DNA from: Betaproteobacteria bacterium
GTDB lineage: Bacteria > Pseudomonadota > Gammaproteobacteria > Burkholderiales > SG8-39
Assembly: GCA_022340705.1 (NCBI GenBank)
Contig: JAJDNJ010000090.1
Span: forward strand, 1-32,908
Length of the DNA: 32,908 nucleotides
Direction of reading: 5' to 3'
Shown: one piece after another, positions 1 to 6,883 of the stretch
Position numbering within the stretch: position 1 is the first letter of the stretch
How the letters are laid out: every line of letters starts with the position of its first letter
The notes under the pieces: model-generated
The model's database searches: none
What the model was told of the DNA's origin: nothing
Seen by the model: the letters and a program-made list of their open reading frames with translations, nothing else
Made by a program: the position numbers and the translations under genes

Positions 1-1587
1 TTCACCGAGCGCGGCAGCGTCACGGTGCATGTTGCCGTTCAGGACGAGACTCCGGACGAGGTGGCACTCAAGTTTTCGGTGCGTGACACCGGCATCGGTA
101 TCCCGCCGGAGGCGCAGGCACGGATCTTCGACAGCTTCAGCCAGGCCGATCAGACGACGACGCGCCGCTTCGGCGGCACCGGGCTCGGCACGACGATCGC
201 CAAACAGCTGGTCGAGCTGATGGGCGGTCGAATCAGCCTCGAGAGCGCGGTCGGTCTCGGCAGCACGTTCTCTTTCGAGCTGAAGCTCGAAAAGCAGAGC
301 GAGCGGGCGGGTGCCGCGAGCGGCGAACTGGCTGGCGCGCGCATCCTGCTGGTCGGTTTTCCGTCGGCTGAGCGCGCTGCCCTGGAGAGCACGCTCCAGG
401 GCTGGGGCGCCATGTCGGTGGTTGCCGAGCGCGTCGAGAGCGCGGTGGCGCGTGTGGTCTCCGAAATCAGTCGCGAGCGCCCCTACCGAAGCGTGCTCAT
501 CTACAGCGCGGACGGCGAGCTCGCGCTCGCCGACCGGTTCCGGCACGGGGTGCCGGCGCCCGCGCCCCCGGTCGTGCTGGCGGTCCCACGTGCCGCCGAA
601 GTCGCGCGTTTCGACGTCCTGTCGGCGGGCTTCGCTGCGGTGCTCGAGCTGCCGTTCGACAAGCGTCTGTTATTCAACGTGCTGCACGCGGTGACCGCGG
701 AAGAAGTCGACGGAAGCGCGACGCGCGAGGGCGTGATCCGCTTGCAGGACTACGCGCAGAGCCACGCGCAGGCCGTCGCCCCGGCGGCCCGCGCGCTCAA
801 CGTGCTGGTGGCCGACGACAACGCGACGAATCGTGAGGTGCTCGGGCGCATCCTGGAACGCGCCGGACACAAGGCGACTCTGGTGAGCGGCGGCGAGACC
901 GCGCTCGACGCACTGGAATCCTCTTCCTTCGACGTCGTGCTGCTCGATCGCAACATGCCCGACATGGGCGGACTCGAGGTCATCAAGGCAATGCGCGCAA
1001 TGCATGCCGGTCGAGAGCGCGTTCCGGCGCTGATCGTGTCGGCCGACGTCACGCCGGAGGCGCGTGAGGAAAGCCTGGAAGCCGGTGCGGACGGCTACCT
1101 CGGCAAGCCGGTCGAGTCGGCGCGTCTGCTGAGCGAAGTCCAGCGTGTCGCGACCGCGGTACAGGCGAACGAGCCCGCGGCGATTGGGCGTCCTCCGCTG
1201 CCGCATGCGGACGAGGGGAGCCCGGCGCCCGTGGTGAATGGCGAAACGCTCGCGAACCTCGAAGAGCTCGGATCGTCGCCAGGATTCATCGAGAAGTTGG
1301 TCGGCGTCTTTCTCGCCGACAATGCGACGCTCGTTGCCAAGATGGAGACGGCCATCAAGACGCAGGCGTTCCAGGAATTTCGCAATCTTCTGCACGCACT
1401 GAAGGGATCTTCGGCGAGCATGGGAACTGACCGCCTGACGCGTCTATGCACGAGCGTCGGAACGCTGAACGATGGCGAAATGCGCTTGCAGGGACCCGCT
1501 CTGATGCGATCGCTGACGCAGGAACTCGGGTCGGCGCGCGCGGAGCTCGAGCGCTACGTCGCGGATCGGCGCCGCTCCGCGATCTAA
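1..1587 (+). CDS. rpfC: RpfC-type hybrid sensor histidine kinase, 3' part (left end cut by window)
   Basis: The reading frame is open from base 1, so the N-terminal sensor, membrane and HisKA parts lie outside the window; 528 residues are visible. In order they are: the end of a HATPase domain (FTERGSV, DTGIGI, and GGTGLGTTIAKQL at about nt 1-290), a degenerate receiver-like domain (about 340-690), a complete receiver (about 796-1150; VADDN acidic start, phospho-acceptor Asp codon 946-948 in LLDRNMPDMGG, SADVTPEA, and Lys in GKPV), and an HPt domain (about 1240-1560; His codon 1393-1395 in HALKGSS). The GTTIAK motif and the receiver plus HPt layout match RpfC, the DSF receptor kinase that phosphorylates the HD-GYP protein RpfG. 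An rpfF gene 0.8 kb away supports this. The extra degenerate receiver is unusual for RpfC. rpfG is not in the window and may lie to the left. Confidence 0.85.
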   Translation, partial: FTERGSVTVHVAVQDETPDEVALKFSVRDTGIGIPPEAQARIFDSFSQADQTTTRRFGGTGLGTTIAKQLVELMGGRISLESAVGLGSTFSFELKLEKQSERAGAASGELAGARILLVGFPSAERAALESTLQGWGAMSVVAERVESAVARVVSEISRERPYRSVLIYSADGELALADRFRHGVPAPAPPVVLAVPRAAEVARFDVLSAGFAAVLELPFDKRLLFNVLHAVTAEEVDGSATREGVIRLQDYAQSHAQAVAPAARALNVLVADDNATNREVLGRILERAGHKATLVSGGETALDALESSSFDVVLLDRNMPDMGGLEVIKAMRAMHAGRERVPALIVSADVTPEAREESLEAGADGYLGKPVESARLLSEVQRVATAVQANEPAAIGRPPLPHADEGSPAPVVNGETLANLEELGSSPGFIEKLVGVFLADNATLVAKMETAIKTQAFQEFRNLLHALKGSSASMGTDRLTRLCTSVGTLNDGEMRLQGPALMRSLTQELGSARAELERYVADRRRSAI

Positions 1588-1609
1588 GCCACGGAACCGC
1601 CTAGCCAGA

Positions 1610-1615
1610 TACAAT
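1610..1615 (+). promoter_or_regulatory. possible -10 element (TACAAT) before the haem-oxygenase-fold gene
   Basis: TACAAT lies 44 bases before the ATG at 1659, in the 71-base gap after rpfC. No good -35 hexamer sits 16-18 bases upstream, so the gene may instead be read through from rpfC. Weak call based on the -10 alone. Confidence 0.2.
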
Positions 1616-1658
1616 CGCGGTGCGCATCGGCGCCGTTTATCCTTTTGGATTGCATCGC

Positions 1659-2330
1659 ATGTCTTTCTTCATCACGCTGATCGAAAGCACCGACGCGTAC
1701 CGACGCGATCTGGAAGCGGTGCCCAAAGTGCACCAGATGGTGCATCACGGGCTGAGCCTGGCCGAGTACCAGGCCTTCCTGCACGACCTCTACCACATTG
1801 TCTGGAATTTCTGCCCGATCATGGCGGCGGCGGCCTCGCGCCTAGACGACCGCTTTCGTAACGTGCGCTATGACCTCTATCGGCGGATCCAGGAGGAGCA
1901 GGGCCACGAACTCTGGGTGCTCGAGGACGTCGAGGCCGTCGGCGGAAACGTCGAAACGGTGCGTGCCGAGGCGCCGAGCCCTCCGACTCAGGCGATGATC
2001 GCCTTCAACTTTCACATGGCCGACCGCGGCCACCCGTGCTCCGTGCTGGGCATGCTGTATACGCTGGAAGTCGTCGCCTCCGTCTACGGCGGACGCGTGT
2101 CGGACTCGATCGCGCGCGCGCTCGGCCGCGAGGTCGACGCGGGCGGCTTCAAGTTCCTGTCCTCCCACGCGACCATGGATGCCGACCACGTCGCGGAGAT
2201 GAACCAGCTCGTGAAGACGGTCCACGATCCGGACGCTCAGCAGTCGATCATTGATTCCACGCGAGTCAATTTCTTTCAGTTTGGTCTCATGTTCGGCGAG
2301 GGTGGATTTCCCGCACGTGCCGCAGGATAG
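1659..2330 (+). CDS. haem-oxygenase-fold putative di-iron redox enzyme (PqqC/TenA/UndA-like)
   Basis: A 223-residue all-helical protein of the iron-containing redox enzyme type. Possible di-iron ligands are visible: an EEQGHE helix (about residues 85-90), a Glu in YTLEVVA (about 140), and HATMDADH (about 170-177). Related enzymes (UndA, CADD, SznF central domain) use such ligands for oxygen-dependent chemistry on fatty acids or amino groups, but the substrate here is unknown. I chose the ATG at 1659 (MSFFITLIES) over a GTG at 1620 because the added residues look unlike the family; neither start has a strong ribosome binding site. The gene lies 71 bases after rpfC and stops only 12 bases from the convergent rpfF stop. 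A role linked to the DSF fatty-acid signal is inference from position only. Confidence 0.75.
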   Translation: MSFFITLIESTDAYRRDLEAVPKVHQMVHHGLSLAEYQAFLHDLYHIVWNFCPIMAAAASRLDDRFRNVRYDLYRRIQEEQGHELWVLEDVEAVGGNVETVRAEAPSPPTQAMIAFNFHMADRGHPCSVLGMLYTLEVVASVYGGRVSDSIARALGREVDAGGFKFLSSHATMDADHVAEMNQLVKTVHDPDAQQSIIDSTRVNFFQFGLMFGEGGFPARAAG

Positions 2331-2342
2331 GCGTGCGCGCCC

Positions 2343-3305
2343 CTAGGCGACGCAGGCCATTTCCTTTTCGACACGAAGTACCTGCTCCTCTTCGAGCGCG
2401 GCGGCGGACACGTCGCTGACGTCGCCCATCTCGGTGCGACGCATCTGGGCGCGCACGATCCGGCCCATCATCTTCAGGTCGCGGTCTTCCAGGCGTAGCG
2501 CGGCATCGACCCAGGTATCGGTAATCGCATCGAGCTCCTCGCGCGTCACGGGGTGGATGGCATTCCGTGCGCTGAAAATGCCTTGCAGGCCGTTGCGACG
2601 CTTCGCATTGCGCGCGATCCACTCGCGTACGGCGGCTTCGCCTTCGCCGTCATTCGTCACGATGTCGATGACGCCCATTTCCTGAAGCTTGCGCGCCGGC
2701 AGAATGCGGCCGGACGTAATCAGTTCCTCGGCCGCGCGCATGCCAATGCGCCGCGCCAGCAGGCTGTAGGCACCCATGCCGGGGAACAGGTTGAACAGGA
2801 TCTCCGGGAATCCGAGCTGGGCGCTTTCCTCGGCGACGACGACATCGGAGGTGAGTGCGGCCTCGAATCCGCCTCCCAGGGCGTCGCCCTGGACCAGAGA
2901 GACGGTCGTCAGGCTGCGGCAGCCGAAATTCTGGATTCTCGGGTACAGATTGTCGATGCACAGGCGCGCGTAGTGTGCCAGCGCGTCGCGGTCGCGCGAC
3001 TTGATGAGCAGCACGAACAGGGCGAGGTCGCCGCCGAGGTTGAACACCCGCGGCGTGCGCGAACCGAGCACGTAGACATCGGCTTTGTGGTTGACGCCGG
3101 CGATTTCGACATTGCCGTCGTTCGCCGCAAGCGCGCTGTCGTGCGCGTTGATGTCCTTGAGCAATCCGAGGCTGAAGCAAGCGTTCCCCTTAGGCTTGAA
3201 ATAGCCCCAGATGGTGCCGGTCGCCGGCTCGAACTCGGTTTGATACTGGCTGTTGACCTTGCCGTACGGCAGACGCGGACCGAAGACATCGTTCATGTTG
3301 CTCAT
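2343..3305 (-). CDS. rpfF: RpfF-type DSF synthase (crotonase/enoyl-CoA hydratase family)
   Basis: A 320-residue crotonase-fold protein. Family hallmarks are RVFNLGGDLALF (residues 87-97), LVQGDALGGGFEAAL (137-151) and FPEILFNLFPGMGAYS (166-181). The two Glu residues that act in Xanthomonas RpfF (E141 and E161) correspond to E148 and E168 here with identical spacing. RpfF acts on acyl-ACP as thioesterase and dehydratase to make cis-2-unsaturated fatty acid signals (DSF). The ATG at 3305 is preceded by a near-perfect ribosome binding site (GGGAGGT, 3311-3317, five-base gap). A start at 3350 would force translation through a terminator hairpin and is rejected. The C-terminal 30 residues (after RAQMRR) extend past the usual RpfF end. 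The gene converges on the rpfC side, as in Xanthomonas. The chain length of the product cannot be predicted. Confidence 0.93.
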   Translation of the reverse strand: MSNMNDVFGPRLPYGKVNSQYQTEFEPATGTIWGYFKPKGNACFSLGLLKDINAHDSALAANDGNVEIAGVNHKADVYVLGSRTPRVFNLGGDLALFVLLIKSRDRDALAHYARLCIDNLYPRIQNFGCRSLTTVSLVQGDALGGGFEAALTSDVVVAEESAQLGFPEILFNLFPGMGAYSLLARRIGMRAAEELITSGRILPARKLQEMGVIDIVTNDGEGEAAVREWIARNAKRRNGLQGIFSARNAIHPVTREELDAITDTWVDAALRLEDRDLKMMGRIVRAQMRRTEMGDVSDVSAAALEEEQVLRVEKEMACVA

Positions 3306-3330
3306 TGCTGACCTCCCGTTTGCAGAGACG

Positions 3331-3359
3331 AAAAAAATGCCCTCGGTCAAGGCGAGGGC
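3331..3359 (-). terminator. intrinsic-terminator-like hairpin in the rpfF leader (possible attenuator)
   Basis: On the minus strand a perfect 7-base stem (GCCCTCG / CGAGGGC, 3353-3359 and 3339-3345) closes a 7-base loop and is followed by A and seven T (3331-3338). It ends 13 bases before the rpfF ribosome binding site. Either it ends transcription arriving from the right, or it is a regulated attenuator inside the rpfF 5' leader. On the plus strand there is no T run, so it does not serve rightward transcription. CAAGG (minus strand, 3369-3365) can also pair with CCTTG in the terminator loop (3352-3348), giving an alternative fold. Confidence 0.75.
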
Positions 3360-3409
3360 TTCACCCTTGCGCGCTCCAAAAGGTGAAAGTTTGTTACGCG
3401 CTTATGGGC

Positions 3410-3439
3410 ATTAAACGCCTGATTCTTTGCGCAGAGCAA
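3410..3439 (-). promoter_or_regulatory. possible rpfF promoter (TTGCTC, 18 bases, TTTAAT)
   Basis: On the minus strand TTGCTC (3439-3434) is separated by 18 bases from TTTAAT (3415-3410). Transcription would begin near 3402 and give a leader of about 100 bases that includes the terminator-like hairpin. Both hexamers are imperfect, so this is a candidate only. Confidence 0.35.
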
Positions 3440-3476
3440 TCATCCGGACGGGTTGTCGCCTCAGCACGACGGCGCC

Positions 3477-3496
3477 AGCGTGAACTATTTCACGCT
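3477..3496. promoter_or_regulatory. perfect 20-base palindrome with CRP/FNR-family core (GTGA-N6-TCAC)
   Basis: AGCGTGAA and TTCACGCT (8-base arms, 4-base centre CTAT) form a perfect inverted repeat. The core GTGA-N6-TCAC (3480-3493) equals the conserved half-sites of CRP-family regulators. It lies about 38 bases upstream of the possible rpfF -35 element and 237 bases before the GGT-family start, so it could act on either gene. In Xanthomonas the CRP-like protein Clp belongs to the DSF network; a role here is inference. Confidence 0.5.
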
Positions 3497-3732
3497 TTGC
3501 CATCGATCCGATTTCCCCGTGCGCACTATTTAACGAAGGCCCTCGCAGGGGCACTGACCGCGCGACGCGCGAATAACGACCTCACCCAATCGGGTGATGG
3601 ACAGATCTGCAATCTGCGCAATTCGGCGACGAACTGCAGAACTTGCATTCCGCACCGCGGCGCATCGCGTCGTGCGCTTGCCGCACTGGGTGTGCAGCGC
3701 CAACATGCGCGCTTTGCTCGGGGAGGATCGGC

Positions 3733-5331
3733 ATGCAAACGACGCTCGCGCGACGCGGCATTTCGGTGGCGCCGCACGCGCTTGCCGCACAGAGCGCGGT
3801 CGCGGTGCTGCGCGAGGGCGGCAATGCGCTCGAGGCGATGGTCGCCGCAGCGGCGACGATCTCGGTCGTGTACGCGCATATGAACGGGATCGGCGGCGAC
3901 GCGTTCTGGGTGGTGCGTCCCGCGAGCGGGGCGCCGTTCGCGATCGATGCGAGCGGACCGGCGGCGCAATTGGCCACGATCGATTTCTATCGGGAGCGGG
4001 ATCTCGCGCAGATTCCGGCACGTGGCGCGCTCGCGGCGAACACCGTGGCCGGTACGGTGGCGGGCTGGGACCTTGCGCTCGAGGAAAGCCGCAGTGCCCG
4101 GGGCGGACGCATGCCGCTGTCACGTCTGCTCGAGGATGCGATCCATTACGCGGACGCCGGCGTGCCGGTCACCCTCAGCCAGGAAAACGCCACCCGGGCG
4201 AAGCGTGCGGAGCTCGAATCGGTACCCGGCTTCGCGGCGCGGTTTATGCCGGGTGGTGCGATTCCCGCAGGCGGCAGGCTGTTCATGCAACCGGCGCTCG
4301 CCGGGACCCTGCGCCGTCTCGCCGAGGCTGGCTTGGAAGATTTCTACCGTGGCGACGTCGCGCGCTCGCTCGCGCACGACCTCGGCGTACTCGGCAGCCC
4401 ACTGCGCGTCGCGGACCTTGAGGCCTACAGGGCGCGCCGCGTCGCGCCACTCGAGCTCGCGCATTCGTCTTCGCGCCTGTTCAACATGCGACCGCCGACG
4501 CAGGGTCTCGTCTCGCTCGCCATTCTCGGCATTTGTGACCGGCTCGACCTGCAGGCGCTAGCGGCCGACAGTGCGGATCACGTGCACGCGATTGTCGAGG
4601 CGACCAAGCAGGCGTTTCTCGAGCTGCGTGATCCCTATCTGACCGACGAGTCCTGGATGACGGCCGATCCGCAGGCCTTGCTCGCACCCGATCGCCTGCG
4701 GGCGCTCGCCGAGCGCATCGATCCGCACCGTGCGCTGCCATGGGGCGGGCGCACGGCGCCCGGGGGGACGGTCTGGATGGGTGTGATCGACGCCGACGGA
4801 TCCGCGGTGAGCTTCATTCAGAGCATCTACCACGAGTTCGGTTCGGGTGTGGTTCTGCCGGGTACGCAGGTGAACTGGCAGAACCGCGGATGCAGCTTTT
4901 CTCTCGATCCGAACCGAATCAACGCGCTGCACCCCGGCAAGCGCCCGTTCCACACGCTCAATCCGGCGCTCGCGCTGTTTACCGATGGACGCACGATGGT
5001 CTACGGCACGATGGGCGGGGACGGCCAGCCGCAGACTCAGGCCGCCGTGTTCACGCGCTACGCGTTGTATGGCCAGCCGCTGCAGCAGGCGGTATCCGCT
5101 CCGCGCTGGCTGCTCGGCCGCACATGGGGCTCGATGTCCGAAACGCTCAAGATCGAATCGCGCTTCGAGGATGCCGTTTTCGAGACGCTGCGTGCGCGGG
5201 GGCACGATGTCGAGCCGCTCGGCGCGTTTGACGAGACGATGGGGCACGCGGGGGCGCTCGTCCGCCATCCCGACGGCGTGCTGGAAGGGGCCTACGATCC
5301 GCGCAGCGACGGTGCGGTCGCCGGGTACTGA
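3733..5331 (+). CDS. gamma-glutamyltransferase family protein (Ntn hydrolase, YwrD-like)
   Basis: A 532-residue single-chain precursor of the gamma-glutamyltransferase family, which self-cleaves before a Thr that becomes the nucleophile. The expected nucleophile is Thr346 (codon 4768-4770) in GGTVWMGVID. Downstream are the family blocks FIQSIYHEFGSGVVLPGT, LNPALALF and TMGGDGQPQTQ. The N-terminal half has HALAAQSAVAVLREGGNA and MNGIGGDAF, also typical. The ATG at 3733 follows GGGGAGG at a six-base distance, which settles the start. No signal peptide is visible, so it is probably cytoplasmic, unlike periplasmic Ggt. The WMGVIDADGSAVSF pattern places it with the YwrD-like subgroup, whose substrates are uncertain (glutathione, cephalosporin-type acyl amides or other gamma-glutamyl compounds). 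It is divergent from rpfF. Confidence 0.88.
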   Translation: MQTTLARRGISVAPHALAAQSAVAVLREGGNALEAMVAAAATISVVYAHMNGIGGDAFWVVRPASGAPFAIDASGPAAQLATIDFYRERDLAQIPARGALAANTVAGTVAGWDLALEESRSARGGRMPLSRLLEDAIHYADAGVPVTLSQENATRAKRAELESVPGFAARFMPGGAIPAGGRLFMQPALAGTLRRLAEAGLEDFYRGDVARSLAHDLGVLGSPLRVADLEAYRARRVAPLELAHSSSRLFNMRPPTQGLVSLAILGICDRLDLQALAADSADHVHAIVEATKQAFLELRDPYLTDESWMTADPQALLAPDRLRALAERIDPHRALPWGGRTAPGGTVWMGVIDADGSAVSFIQSIYHEFGSGVVLPGTQVNWQNRGCSFSLDPNRINALHPGKRPFHTLNPALALFTDGRTMVYGTMGGDGQPQTQAAVFTRYALYGQPLQQAVSAPRWLLGRTWGSMSETLKIESRFEDAVFETLRARGHDVEPLGAFDETMGHAGALVRHPDGVLEGAYDPRSDGAVAGY

Positions 5332-5440
5332 CCCGATCTTGCGACGTGATTTTGCAGGGCAAAATTCTCAAACGCGATGCGTGCACGCGGCCGCGCGTAC
5401 GCAAAAAAGTGCAATCTCGCGAGATCAAGGCCACCGGCGG

Positions 5441-5469
5441 TGGAACTCACCCCGGGCTTGGGTTACAGT
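5441..5469 (+). promoter_or_regulatory. possible promoter of the small gene at 5521
   Basis: TGGAAC (5441-5446), a 17-base spacer and TACAGT (5464-5469) lie about 50 bases before the ATG. Matches to consensus are partial (3 of 6 and 4 of 6). The 189-base gap 5332-5520 shows nothing else. Confidence 0.2.
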
Positions 5470-5520
5470 CAAGCGTGCCTGGGCTCGGACCCGCGCGTTC
5501 AGATATTCGAGGGTTGTTGC

Positions 5521-5757
5521 ATGTACGCGATCGTCTTCAAGGCCGATGGCTTGCCAATTTGCCGACAAGTGCCCGGCGTCTCGCCAGATCCCGTGGTGAC
5601 CTGGAACAGCGAGGACGCTGCGGCGGCGTTCATCCGCTCAAAAGGCGGTGAGGCGGATTTTGAGCCGGTCCAGCTGACCGATGACGCAATGGACAAGATG
5701 GCGCAGACGCTCGGCTACCCGGTCGAGTCGATGACCTTCGATCCGTATCCTTCCTGA
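5521..5757 (+). CDS. small hypothetical protein, 78 residues
   Basis: I do not recognise this protein. It is small and acidic, starts MYAIVFKADG, and has no membrane segment or signal peptide. Two Trp/Phe-containing patches (VVTWNSEDAAAAFIRSKGG and SMTFDPYP) suggest a small compact fold, perhaps one alpha/beta unit. The ATG at 5521 has GAGGG about nine bases upstream. A longer in-frame start at 5377 would add a basic, low-quality extension and is rejected. Codon use is like the neighbours. It is followed after 11 bases by the convergent end of the nucleoside kinase gene. Coding status is likely but not proven. Confidence 0.6.
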   Translation: MYAIVFKADGLPICRQVPGVSPDPVVTWNSEDAAAAFIRSKGGEADFEPVQLTDDAMDKMAQTLGYPVESMTFDPYPS

Positions 5758-5768
5758 GAGCGCGGCGG

Positions 5769-6401
5769 TCAGCCGACACTGAAGTATTCGCGGCGCGAGC
5801 GCATGCCGCGCACGCGCTCCACGAGCAGTTCGAAATCCGCATCCCGCTCGACGAAGTTGAGGCTCTGCGAGTTGACGATCAGCAGCGGCGCGGCACCGTA
5901 ATGATAAAAAAACCGCGCATAGCTTTCGGCGAGCAGTGCGAGATAGGCCTCGTCGATGCCGCGCTCGAACGGTGCAGCCCGGCGGCGTACACGCTCGATC
6001 AGGGTCTCGGTCGGAGCCTGTAGGTAGATGACGAGATCGGGCGGCGGCGCCTGAGGGCGCAGCGCCTCGTAGACGCGCTGGTACAGCGCCAGTTCGTCGG
6101 CCGAAAGCGTCAGGCTGGCGAAAAGAGGATCCTTGTCGATCAGGAAGTCGGCGACGGTCGCGCCTTGGAACAGGTCGCGCTGGGCCAGCGGCTCGAGCTG
6201 GCGCGCGCGCTGGAACAGGAAGAAGAGCTGCGTCTGGAGCGCATAGCGCGCCATGTTCTGGTAAAAGCGGGCGAGAAACGGGTTCTCGCCCGGCTGCTCG
6301 AGAATCAGTTCGGCGCCCATCCGTGCCGCAAGGCGCCGCGCGAGTGAGGTCTTGCCTGCGCCGATCGGGCCTTCGATCGCGACGTAGCGGTGCCGCTCCA
6401 T
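5769..6401 (-). CDS. deoxynucleoside kinase (deoxyadenosine/deoxyguanosine kinase family)
   Basis: A 210-residue P-loop kinase that phosphorylates deoxynucleosides for salvage. It has GPIGAGKTS (residues 11-19), the family block EQPGENPFLARFY (about 39-51), a DLVIYLQAP strand before the nucleotide-binding Arg cluster, and RVRRRAAPFERGI resembling the LID region. The start ATG overlaps the folK stop as TGATG, so the two are probably translationally coupled. It is the last gene of the leftward pcnB-folK-kinase run, an order common in betaproteobacteria. The base preferred (A, G or C) cannot be told from the sequence. A longer start at 6476 would run inside folK and is rejected. Confidence 0.88.
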   Translation of the reverse strand: MERHRYVAIEGPIGAGKTSLARRLAARMGAELILEQPGENPFLARFYQNMARYALQTQLFFLFQRARQLEPLAQRDLFQGATVADFLIDKDPLFASLTLSADELALYQRVYEALRPQAPPPDLVIYLQAPTETLIERVRRRAAPFERGIDEAYLALLAESYARFFYHYGAAPLLIVNSQSLNFVERDADFELLVERVRGMRSRREYFSVG

Positions 6402-6883
6402 CAGCGCATCCGCTCGATGCGCTGCGCGGGGCATTGCGCGAGCAGATCGGCCACCGCGCCCCGGCCGGGAATCCACGCGTCGGCCGCGAGATCGTACAGC
6501 GGCGCGAGCACGAAGCGGCGCTCATGCATGCGCGGATGCGGTACCTGGAGGTTGGGCCTGTCAAGGATCACCGCGTCGTAGAGCAGCAGGTCGAGGTCGA
6601 GGGTGCGCGGCGCGTTCACCTCGCCGCGCGACCGGCCCTGGCCGGTCTCGATCGCGCGCAGCGCGTCGAGCAGCGCTTCGGCATCGAGCTCTGTTTCGAG
6701 GCGTGCGACCGCATTGACGTAGTCCGGCTGGGGCGGTCCGCCGAGCGGAGCGCTGCGATAGAGCGGCGAGCGCGCGGTCAGCTCGGTCCGCGCCAGCGCA
6801 TCGAGGGCGTCGAAAGCCGCCAGCACCCGCGCGCGCGGTCCCTCGAGGTTCGAGCCGATGCCAACGAATGCGACATGCTTCAC
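6401..6883 (-). CDS. folK: HPPK, 2-amino-4-hydroxy-6-hydroxymethyldihydropteridine diphosphokinase
   Basis: A 160-residue enzyme that transfers pyrophosphate from ATP to the pterin precursor of folate. VAFVGIGSNL at the N-terminus, YRSAPLGGPPQPDYVNAV and the signature APRTLDLDLLLYD (about residues 88-100, two metal-binding Asp) are clear. The start is GTG at 6883, which overlaps the pcnB stop as GTGA. No ATG fits the family start. Its own stop overlaps the kinase start. Cytoplasmic; folate pathway, as is folA at 21345. Confidence 0.95.
   Translation of the reverse strand: MKHVAFVGIGSNLEGPRARVLAAFDALDALARTELTARSPLYRSAPLGGPPQPDYVNAVARLETELDAEALLDALRAIETGQGRSRGEVNAPRTLDLDLLLYDAVILDRPNLQVPHPRMHERRFVLAPLYDLAADAWIPGRGAVADLLAQCPAQRIERMR

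Larger units (their letters stand above)
3306..3732. other. 427-base non-coding region between divergent rpfF and the GGT-family gene
   Basis: No convincing gene is seen. It holds the rpfF ribosome binding site (3311-3317), a terminator-like hairpin on the minus strand (3331-3359), a second weaker inverted repeat (TTCACC 3360-3365 with GGTGAA 3382-3387), a possible minus-strand promoter (3410-3439), a 20-base perfect palindrome (3477-3496), and the ribosome binding site of the rightward gene (GGGGAGG, 3720-3726). Base composition is more AT-rich than the flanking genes up to about 3540. Confidence 0.7.

Noticed and set aside
2553-3311. 252-residue plus-strand frame across rpfF
   Set aside because: Antisense shadow of a well-supported crotonase gene with a strong ribosome binding site.
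3306-3350. Longer rpfF start adding 15 residues
   Set aside because: It would translate the terminator T run and ignores the strong GGGAGGT site placed for the ATG at 3305.
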